Assembly: GCF_032854445.1 (NCBI RefSeq)
Contig: NC_088300.1
Span: forward strand, 24,409,608 to 24,473,607
Origin: Liolophura sinensis
Lineage: Eukaryota > Mollusca > Polyplacophora > Chitonida > Chitonidae
Reading direction: 5' to 3'
Length of the DNA: 64,000 nucleotides
A program made the translations under genes and the position numbers. Every line of letters starts with the position of its first letter. The stretch's first letter is position 1. The notes under the pieces were generated by a model. That model worked only from the letters and a program-made list of their open reading frames with translations, did not search any database and was not told the DNA's origin. Positions 1 to 9,120 of this stretch are shown in pieces.

Positions 1-538
1 CGTTATATTGTGCCTTGTTATTGTGATAATGTACCTTATCTTTGTGATTATGTACCTTATCCTTGTCATAGAATGATGATAGCCTGAGTGGACGGTACAA
101 TTATCATTTCAAAGAAAAATACAAAGGACATTTAGCCTTATGGTTAATTTAGAACAAGAAAATACCAAAAACATGACTTTTAACATACAAAGAAAGTTTT
201 CTGAGAGAATGAGACTTGAAATTCCAGCATTCCAATGTTATTAATGTTAACTTTGCTGTTCTCTCTTCCTTTTGTGTTTTGTATTAATGTTCATCAGGGA
301 TAAAAGGGTTATGATCAGAATGTAATTATTCATGCATATTAGGTCAATTTATAATGAAAGTATCCGGATCTATATGATCACACATGCAAATCCTTTTTCA
401 CTTTGATGGTTATAGAACGGACTGACTGAGATGTCATGAGGAATCCAGAGCTTCAGTACAGTACTTAATGGTCGTTAAATCTTTTGGCACTTATGTATAA
501 TTATATTGTTGATACCAATACGTTTGTTCTCCACACAG

Positions 539-592
539 CACCCAAGAGACGACTGTATGTCACTACGACTCTTCCACCGAAGGTATCGAAAG
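539..592 (+). CDS. Exon of the type II membrane protein gene, N-terminal side
   Basis: Acceptor CTCCACACAG is followed by 54 nt and the donor GTAAGC. The exon begins with the last base of a codon and ends after two bases of an Arg codon. It is open in the frame that continues into 718-800 and is rich in Thr, Ser and Glu. Confidence 0.5.
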
Positions 593-3500
593 GTAAGCAG
601 TAAATATATATATATATATATATATATGTTGTTATTATTGCTTTCAGTTTTACATGTCTAATAACATTTGATAACATTTCACTGAGTACATCTTTTCCGG
701 TCATTCTCACTCTCCAGACGCTGGAGCATCATCACAACGGTCATCAACGTAGTCGTCGTCGTCATTTTCGCAATCGGAAAACAAGCCAGAGTTAATATCA
801 GTAAGAACTGACACTGACAGTGTCAGCTTGTGCTATGATGCTCTTCCAAACCAGCCAGCCAATGGCATTGCATGATATTTACTTATTTATTTGATTGGTG
901 TTTTAGGCCGTACTCAAGAATATTTCACTCATACGACGGCGGCCAGCATTATGATGTGAGGAAACCGGGACTTTTGTTTTATTATTGCTTATATTTTGTT
1001 TCAGGTTACCTTCCGGCCATAAATGTACGTTTAAATGACCAACAGTCGCCAGGAGTGGCGATGAACGTTTGTTTTGACATCCCATTGACCGCCTCCAAAC
1101 CCGAGTACACCATCCTCAGGACGGGGGAGACAGGTGAGCAACGAATCAGATTTCAGCTTAGAATGTTGTTGAGGTTCAGAGTTGTTCTTAAAAATGTATG
1201 ATTGCCATGGACAGTTGCAAACATGAGTAAACACTTGAAAAACAAAAAAAATTATCTGCACTATTGTCGTTATTTCTTGATACCGAAACACTTTCTTAAA
1301 AGTAAATTGCTATCTGCATGCATACAGAAATTCGATTAAGCTAGAAAAGAACTGTCGCTGGGACTTCTGTAAGGCAAATATGCTCAGAATGTAGCTTTTT
1401 AACCAAGATATCGGTTAACAAAGACTGATTATATCCGACGACAACTAAAAAGTAACAGCGTATTGTAACCAACAGTTAGTTAGCGCATAGGTGCGGAAAC
1501 TACCGAGTGTTAGCGAAAAAAATGCATTAAGCCAGCTTCATTATCTTGTGGTTTTAGGTGCCATATTATTCCGATTAATGGGCAATTTTTTAATAATCTT
1601 TAAACTCATTTTAGCTGTATATAAAGGGGCAATTAATTATGAGTAAATGATAAGTCTGGACACTAATCAGTTTGTATGAGTTGAAATTGATGGGACCAGA
1701 TTATTACCACACGACCTGCATAGATCCGATCCGATGGTCTGGCTAATATACACTATGGATGGCTTACTGTAGGTTGGCTCACCAACACGCAGACTATTGT
1801 TTTGATTTTTGATGGAAGATTGCAGTGTCTAGAAATAAACATTTCCTCGGTGTAACGTTTTAGAATTTTGTATTATAAAAGGGCACGGGTCCATCCGTCT
1901 CGCACAAAAATATTGTAAGTTTTCTTCTATTCTGAAGATATCAGACAGCAAGGGGAAGTGAGAGAGTACCTTCTGGTACGCTTCAAAAATAAATCTTAAT
2001 TTCATATAACACGTTTTCTGAGTGGTGGCATAATCGATTATGTTATTGATACAAACTATTATGTTATCTACGGTTCACTTGCCTTTTTATTCCATCAAGA
2101 ATACTTTTGTTGATGGAACAGCGTATTGTGCTGTCTATAGCATATATAATATGATGTTATTATAACATAACTTGTTATACCATCACTTCGTTTCTGATAT
2201 TTTATTTTCAGATGTATCGGGCAAAGTTTCCCGCGCTTACACCAATGGGAAAAAGTTCGCTCAAATTGACATCAAAACGCCAAACATCACAGTAAAGATC
2301 ACGACCCGAACTTTGCGATTCGAGGGGAAAAAAACCATCGCCTGGTGGCAACTTAAAAAAGTTAACATTAGCCAAGGGGAAGTAACCGCCTCTGGTGGAC
2401 TGAAGCTCGACCTCGGAGGCGATTTATATGTCACGGTTAATGTGTACGGTATTCAGAGCAGAAGATCTCGTGTCAAGCCTTTCCTCGCCGTCTCCGTGAA
2501 CTCTGCTAACTGGGCGTACGTACAACCAACTGGCCTCGTGGGTGAGTATTCTGCTAGCTTTTGTAACCGTCTACATTCAGTAACCAATGTTACTGGCCTA
2601 GGAGGGTATGCTTTGGTTGGCAATCATTTGTGTGTAAGTCTATCAGCAACTTTATGGGTAAAGTTAAAAACAGGAATTTGGAGGAAGGTTTGGTCACATT
2701 CTGGTCTTAGCCGGGTTATAAGATCCCAAGATCGGGATCCAAGCTTTTTTAAAAGTAATTTTTCACCATTTTTATCCCTTCGTATCTAGTGTGATAATTT
2801 GTACATGTATATATAGCTGTGTTGTCCCGTCGTATCTAGTGTGATAGTTTGTACATGTATACATAGCTGTGTTGTCCCTTCGTATCTGGTGTGATGATTT
2901 GTACATGTATATATAGCTGTGTTGTCCCTTCGTATCTAGTGTGATAATTTGTACATGTACACATTGCTGTGTTGTCCCTTCGTATCTGGTGTGATAATTT
3001 CTACATGTATATATAGCTGTGTTGTCCCTTCGTATCTGGTGTGATAATTTGTACATGTATACATAGCTGTGTTGTCCCTTCGTATCTGGTGTGATGATTT
3101 GTACATGTATATATAGCTGTGTTTTCCCTTCGTATCTAGTGTGATTATTTGTACATGTACACATAGCTGTGTTGTCCCTTCGTATCTGGTGTGATAATTT
3201 GTACCTGTATATATAGCTGTGTTGTCCCTTCGTATCTGGTGTGATAATTTGTACATGTATACATAGCTGTGTTGTCCCTTCGTATCTGGTGTGATGATTT
3301 GTACATGTATATATAGCTGTGTTGTCCCTTCATATCTAGTGTGATAATTTGTACATGTACACATATCTGTGTTGTCCCTTCTTATCTGGTGTGATAATTT
3401 GTACATGTATATATAGCTGTGTTGTCCCTTCGTATCTGGTGTGATAATTTGTACATGTATACATAGCTGTGTTGTCCCTTCGTATCTGGTGTGATAATTT

Positions 3501-4967
3501 GTACATGTATACATAGCTTCGTTTGTCCCTTCGTATCTAGCGTGATGATTTGTACATGTACATGTATACATAGCTGCGTGGTCCCTTCGTATCTGGTGGG
3601 ATAATTTGTACATGTACACATAGCTGTGTTGTCCCGTCGTATCTGGTGTGATAATTTGTAAATGTATACATAGCTGGGTTGTCCCTTCGTACCTGGTGTG
3701 ATAATTTGTACATGTATACATAGCTATGTTTTCCCTTCGTATCTGGTGAGATAATTTGTACATGTATATATAGCTGTGTTGTCCCTTCGTATCTTTTGTG
3801 ATAATTTTTACATGTACATAGCTGTGTTAGATGTTTGTGATCTCGAAAAACCTTCTAGTCGTAATCTGCATTTAATGGATTGGCGCTTTCATTAAGAGTA
3901 TTTATAATGTCGATTTATTTTGTCGTCGTTGAGATTTTAAATTTTTAAGTTTTTGCGCTCTGAAGACAGAACAGTTGTTTGTTTCACTTTTGAACTTTTT
4001 GGTTTTGATAGGGCCAGGGCTCAAATTTTTTTCCGGGGAGTACATGCATCTATTAATTACGACAAATGCTCACCCTTTTTCATAGTTGTTTAATAAGAAA
4101 CACGGAAGGAGAAGATTAAGATAACTCGGTTTTGTTTTGCTTAAGGGTGTTGCACGCTGACAGCATTTTGGTAAAGTTTTAATCTATACAGGTTCAGCTT
4201 TGTCTTTTATTGCCTCAAAATGATAAAAAGCGTTATAAAGATACACAAGGCCTTATTGCTCGTTATTTTTTGCTGTAAAGTCGCTATTACCCGTGCATTT
4301 TCATGCATTTTATCCAAGTAGTGGGCTCAATATTTAAAAATGTATTTATATTTCGTTGATGTTTTACGTCGCACTTATACTTCACTTGTATGACGGCGGC
4401 CGACGATACGGTGTGAAGGAAACCGGGCTCGGGGAAACTCACGACCATCCTCAAGGTGCTGGCAAACCTTCCCACACACGATCGAAGAGAAAGCCAGCAT
4501 GGACTAGACTTGAATTCATAGCAACCGCATAGGTGTGAGGATCCTGAGTCCTTTCCCTGCGCTCGGACGATGATCACTCGGCCACGAGTGCCAGTACATT
4601 TAAATCAGAATCTTGAAAGTTGTCTGTTCATTTTTATATGAAATAGAAAAGAAAATTAACCATGCTATTAAGATGCTTTCATATATGGCGTCCCTTACTT
4701 CATGGTGGAAGTATGTAGAGGCTAAGCTTTAGGTAGCTCTATGTTTGGGTGAATTGTGTATGTGATTTAACCATGAATATGCATTCTCATTTTTCATATA
4801 TAGGAAGAATTTTGAAGTTGAAAGAGCCCCGAGTGAAAGGAAACCAGCTGATGTATAGGAAACCAGTCCAGAAATCTGTCCCTGTGCAAGAATATACACT
4901 GCTGGAAAACGACATTTGTAACCGTATTACAGATTCCAACACTGTCACTCATTTATTACAGCTGTAA
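539..4967 (+). CDS. Unrecognised type II membrane glycoprotein gene, five exons (5' end not found)
   Basis: I do not recognise this protein. Five exons join in one open frame: 539-592, 718-800, 1005-1133, 2212-2541 and 4804-4967 (stop TAA). All have AG acceptors, and the four internal ends have GT donors; phases match at each junction (2, 1, 1, 1). The predicted order is a short hydrophilic N-terminal part, a basic Arg-Arg pair, a valine-rich hydrophobic segment of about 18 residues (ITTVINVVVVVIFAIG) and then about 200 residues with three N-glycosylation sequons (NIS, NIT, NIS). That arrangement suggests a type II single-pass protein with its C-terminus outside the cell. The exon at 2212-2541 has alternating beta-strand-like stretches (AWWQLKK, GGLKLDLGGDLYVTVNVYG) loosely like a TNF/C1q jelly roll; this is a weak inference. 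The start codon lies upstream of 539 or outside the window. The last exon is the least certain. Confidence 0.55.
603..626. repeat. (TA)n microsatellite
   Basis: About 12 TA units, inside the first intron of the plus-strand gene. Confidence 0.9.
718..800 (+). CDS. Exon encoding the predicted transmembrane segment
   Basis: Acceptor CACTCTCCAG, 83 nt, donor GTAAGA. Of the three frames only one is open, and it is the frame required by the flanking exons. It encodes the Val/Ile-rich hydrophobic stretch followed by Lys and Arg. Confidence 0.5.
876..969 (-). mobile_element. SINE fragment, 3' part
   Basis: Reverse-oriented tail and core of the window's tRNA-headed SINE family (ATTTGATTGGTGTTTTA..., CGGCGGCCAGCATTATG). 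It sits in an intron and ends 35 bp before the exon at 1005. Confidence 0.85.
1005..1133 (+). CDS. Exon of the type II membrane protein gene, ectodomain start
   Basis: Acceptor TTTTGTTTCAG, 129 nt, donor GTGAGC, phase 1 at both ends. The reading frame stays open upstream into a SINE tail, so an ORF starting near 872 is not the real start. Confidence 0.6.
2212..2541 (+). CDS. Exon of the type II membrane protein gene, main ectodomain
   Basis: Acceptor TTTTATTTTCAG, 330 nt, donor GTGAGT, phase 1 at both ends. Encodes 110 residues with two N-glycosylation sequons and beta-rich composition. Base use is clearly less AT-rich than the flanks, as expected for coding sequence. Confidence 0.65.
2771..3829. 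repeat. 50-bp minisatellite, about 21 copies
   Basis: Head-to-tail 50-bp units (typical pieces: TTGTCCCTTCGTATCTGG, TGATAATTTGTACATGTA) with a few per cent divergence. Lies in the last intron of the plus-strand gene. Because 50 is not a multiple of 3, the array reads open on the minus strand in a 150-bp cycle; the resulting long ORF is not a gene. Confidence 0.95.
4341..4593 (-). mobile_element. SINE, diverged near-full-length copy
   Basis: Recognisable from tail to head: GACGGCGGCC core, AAACTCACGACCATC, TTGAATTCATAGCAACCGCA (box B region). Many substitutions; an old copy within the last intron of the plus-strand gene. Confidence 0.8.
4804..4967 (+). CDS. Probable terminal exon of the type II membrane protein gene
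   Basis: A pyrimidine-rich acceptor (TTCTCATTTTTCATATATAG) leads into a frame that matches phase 1 of the preceding exon and runs 54 codons to TAA. The encoded tail is Lys-rich, then polar, ending in hydrophobic residues (THLLQL). No other support. Confidence 0.4.
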
Positions 4968-6504
4968 CATACATGTGGTATTAACGGCTGACAAATGTGT
5001 TTAGGTTGTGCCAAATCAAGACTTACCATATAGCTCACATTGGCTGTGATCAGAATACTCAGTCTGTAACAAAGATTCCAAGATGGCATACCTGTATCGT
5101 ACCACACAGGTTACGGCATGATAAATATACATTGCCCACTGCCAAAGAGGCTTTCTTAGAAGTCAATCACTGTATTCCAGTAGTGTCATGGGATAAATAT
5201 AGGAAACGTTGGTGAAAAAAATTGTTTGCGATTACAGGCTACTAGATTAAGTTTGATGTTTTTGTCAAATGGTATTAAGTGACCCAAAATGTGTAAGGGT
5301 GAATTGTCACTGTAAGTGACTTGACAAACAACACAAGAAAACCTAAAAAAAACGTCGTTTTTGTTAATGGAGTTTAATAGTGGTCTGTAACAATTTTGGA
5401 TATTGTTAAATTATGTGTTTCAGGGTGGGGGGGAGGATGTAAATATTGAAAGGCTTTTGAATAAATGACAACATCGAAGTAATGCAAAATGTTAGGCGTT
5501 CTGAGTGTCTGTTTATCTTTATTGACAACATTACAGTATAATATCCCTCCGGAAACTGTTTTACGGAACCAGTTTGTGTCCAAGTCCAAAACTTTATCTT
5601 CTTTGCAAAAAGACAAAAGAAAAAAACCAAAAAAAAACCAAAAAAAACCCCGTCAAATCTCTGAGATTACAATTTTGGGCTACAGCCCCTTGCCTACTTC
5701 TTCTCGCCAGAGGCTGACTATACAAATAGGTAGAAACATTTTCATCTTGAAATCATTCACCTACAGGTATATGTGCGATAATGTGATCGGAAATTTTATC
5801 CCCCGAAAAGAGAATTTTTACAAAAAATGTCAGAATCATGCAATGTTAGCAACTTAGCAAACGCCAAAATTTTCGATCATTTATACTGTTTATCATGGCG
5901 ATATATAGTGATTATCATATAGATACAAAGGTAAAGTTTGGGCATCTGACTAAAAATACAGAACAATCGCTTTTATATATGCATAGCACATAATGTCCCA
6001 AAGTACCTGCATGATCAGCCAGGGCCCAATTGTTCAAAACTGTTTAAATCAAAAATAAAAAATACCAGATTTATTTTTAAGCCAAGTCTTCAATTTAATC
6101 CTTAGACCAAAGATGATTGGGTAACAATATATTAAGTATGAACTAAATCTTCTGTTATATTTCGACTTTTCACAAATGCACTAACTCCTTACTTTGGCTA
6201 AAATGATAGATATAAAAAAATGACTTGATACCAGTATAACAGCCAATGCACTTTCGAACAACTGGATTCAGATGTGTAACGAGATGAAGCTGGATTAGAT
6301 TGTTCGTTTTCATGGTATATCGGAGATGCTACGTCGGCAAATCACGAATATTTAATAATGCTGTCTGGACTGGATGGTCCCTGTCGTTAGCAATCCAGTC
6401 CAACTGTGATTTCAACGTCAACTTTCAGTTCAAGGTTATGATGCCATCAATGGCTTCGTAGCCCGTTCTACGAAACAGTCGCAAATTTCAGAGACGGGCG
6501 TAAT
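4968..6504. other. Intergenic, no gene supported
   Basis: AT-rich. Short ORFs here (for example 4997-5215) lack splice sites, family similarity or codon bias. An A-rich tract lies near 5610-5650. Presumably holds the 3' UTR of the plus-strand gene. Confidence 0.5.
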
Positions 6505-6518
6505 TTCCACGAGAACAT

Positions 6519-6779
6519 TATTTATTTATTTATTTGATTGGTGTTTTACGCGGTACTCAAGAATATTTCACTTATACGACGGCGGCCAGCATTATGGTGG
6601 GTGGAAATCGGGCAGAGCCCAGGGGAAACCCACGACCTTTCGCAGGCTGCTGACAGACCTTCCCACGTGCGGCCGGAGAGGAAGCCAGCATGAGCTGGAC
6701 TTAAGCTCACAGCGAAGCATTGGTGAGAGACTCCTGGGTCATTACGCTGTGCTAGCGCGCTAACCATGGGAGGCCCCTA
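6519..6779 (-). mobile_element. Full-length tRNA-headed SINE with target-site duplication
   Basis: About 260 bp. In element orientation: GGGGCCTCC-type head with tRNA box A and B remnants, core (CCACCATAATGCTGGCCGCC), AATATTCTTGAGTA, tail of AATAAATAAATA. The flanks are near-identical 14-mers, TTCCACGAGAACAT at 6505-6518 and TTCCGTGAGAACAT at 6780-6793 (two differences). This is the expected mark of LINE-assisted insertion and gives the element's true ends. Confidence 0.9.
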
Positions 6780-7286
6780 TTCCGTGAGAACATACGTAAT
6801 GAAGATACACTTCAGTATTTTAAATGCTCTTGAGGAAGCGTTGTAGAACGGGCCTCGGCTGTTTTAGCTGCGCAGACATATTTGAGTGAAAGAAGCGATA
6901 GGAGACTTTGGGGCCGGGTTTGGGTCCATGAGATGGTGACTGTTGAAGGCCGGTGATCGTCTATGGCACCTAACTCGGCTCTATAGGGGTAAAATCCAAT
7001 GCAAGAAGTAACCCATCGAGGGAATATCAAAACCGCTTACTTCAAGTCTTTATTTATATAGGCAAGACATAAAGGCAAACATCCCTGGGCCTACCACTTA
7101 AGAACTAGTTTTACCCAGTTTTTGTACTACAGCGGGATTCGAACTCGGATCTTATATGATTTGGGCTTAGCTCGAACGAGATTGGAGGTTACATCGAAAA
7201 TCCGGTCTGAACAGCTGGGAAACCTTTCTTTTAACATTTGTATTTTGAGCTATACTAAACCCACATGACACTTAATTCGAGATTCC

Positions 7287-7387
7287 TCGTGGGTTTCCCT
7301 CCCGTTTCCTCTCACCATAATGCTGGCCTTCGTCGTATAAGTGAAATATTCTTGAGTACGGCATAAAACACCAATCAAATAAAAAAG
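7287..7387 (+). mobile_element. SINE fragment, 3' part
   Basis: Starts in the core (TCGTGGGTTTCCC) and runs through CCATAATGCTGGCC and TCTTGAGTACGG to CAATCAAATAAAAAA. 5' truncated. Confidence 0.85.
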
Positions 7388-8650
7388 ATTTCTATACTGC
7401 CAAGCAGGTTTTGCGCTTTGTCAGATTTCATGTCAAACCACATGGGAACGATTTTAGAAATTCACTTGGGCGGGTGGGTGTTTGGGTGGAGGGCGAAGGT
7501 AGTTTACTGGAATAAGAGTGTCTGTCTCTTTGGTAAATCCTCCTAAAGTACTGCACGAATTCACGTGTAAATTGGTGTCTACACTTTCCCCGTGATTTAA
7601 ACTTGTGCATGCTTTATTTTCGTGCCGTACGCGCCGATATATACAAAAATTACCCCCAAACACATCGATGTATTTAGAGGTCTACAGATGTGATATTATT
7701 CACACAATCCCTCGAACGTACAACATGCAGGGATTTTCATGGAATATTAGATACATCTTTCCTATGACCGTGGTGACCTAAGCTTAGGCTTCTTAATTTT
7801 CATGACAATGCTTACAATACTTGCACAGATATTCCCCTAAGGTATATTTTGCACAATACAGCTTTTTCATGTGCATACTTCTAACCACATGGTGATGCAT
7901 GCTTATGACATATTTCGCGTATTCGAATCGAAATGTCTGGAAGGTTTTTAGACATCAGCAACAAAGGTTTAGTTCACTGTACAAAAAGGACAACAAATAT
8001 ACTTGTATGTGTAGTACAAATATTTCTGAATCATGTTTAAAAGTAAACACACACAAAACATATACAGAGTGGAATGATATTTGGCTGATGTGGTACAACT
8101 CTTGCCTTGCGTAGTAAAGTGTATTACGAAGCTTACAAATCCGGACTAGTGTGTGGCATGCGGCACCACTAAAATACCACATGTATAACCACTGTTGCTT
8201 GGGACCAAAATTAAAACGTTTTTGTATTTGAATTTGAATTTTGTATTTGAATTTCTACAGTTAGGTATGTACTATAAATCGACTTTGATGTACGAGATGC
8301 ATGTATATGTGCCTATGGCCTAAATACTGCTAATAAAGGAATTTATTATTATAAAGTCAGCTTATTTACTTTTTCATGTATAAAGAATGGTGCTATGGAT
8401 ACCAGAGAATAACTAGGGCCACCTGAGTGGAAGTTCAATTAATATTTATAAAATCCTATTTAAAGATCTGCTTTACTCACCAAATTCATTGTCAAGTTAA
8501 GACAGATTAACATTCATGACTGACATTTCTGTTAAGAAATATCCCAACTGAAGCAAGCTTTAAATGAAACAAATATGTAACAAAAAACTTTTAAATTTTT
8601 AATGCTGATTTTGGTAATCTGATATGTAATTATATAAACACCACTGATAC

Positions 8651-8850
8651 TGTATAGGAATGTTCCACGTTGACTTTATGTAGATATGTCATATGAAAAC
8701 ACGCTCTTCTGTTTGAAGGAAGGTGCCAAGTCAATTTTATTTTGACATGCCATATGGAACCAAATCATTTCGTTTATAGGAATGTTACAAGTTGATTTTA
8801 TTTAGATATGTCAAATTGGAACCCTATCATTCTGTTCATAGGAATATTAT
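8651..8850. repeat. Diverged 62-bp tandem repeat, about 3 copies
   Basis: Motifs ATAGGAATGTTCCACG, GAAGGAAGGTGCCAAG, ATAGGAATGTTACAAG and ATAGGAATATTATTTG recur every 61-62 bp, each followed by a GATTTTATTTAGATATGTC-like stretch. It falls in the presumed PGAP1 3' UTR or flank. Confidence 0.7.
8797..8802 (-). terminator. Possible PGAP1 polyadenylation signal
   Basis: AATAAA on the minus strand about 320 nt past the PGAP1 stop codon. It lies inside the 62-bp repeat; other AT-rich signals are possible. Confidence 0.3.
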
Positions 8851-9120
8851 TTGAACACTAAAAGTATGATAAATTTTGATAAATATTATTTTTAATATTA
8901 ATTAAGATTATCATTTTCTTATTTCATATAAAAATGCTTATTAACAGAGTACCTGATGTGATCATTATACATCATTATCGTATTTATCTTGATATAAATG
9001 CAAATATTTACATGCAAATCAGTTCAGATTTTTAAAAATATTTCATTCATTAAAACTGAATTTTGCATAAAATGGTTATAATATTGTTGAAATCTTGTAT
9101 GTTTATGCTTTATGTCTCAA

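Larger units (their letters stand above)
6780..9120. other. Intergenic plus PGAP1 3' flank, no gene supported
   Basis: Contains one SINE fragment (7287-7387) and a short diverged tandem repeat (8651-8850). Short ORFs near 7430-7660 and 7900-8180 have no support. Confidence 0.5.

Noticed and set aside
872-1201. 109-codon plus-strand ORF
   Set aside because: Its 5' part is SINE tail and intron; only 1005-1133 is accepted as exon.
2936-3763. 275-codon minus-strand ORF
   Set aside because: Product of the 50-bp minisatellite; three units make a 150-bp open cycle.
2771-3829. CRISPR-like array
   Set aside because: Units are continuous tandem copies without unique spacers, in animal DNA; a minisatellite.
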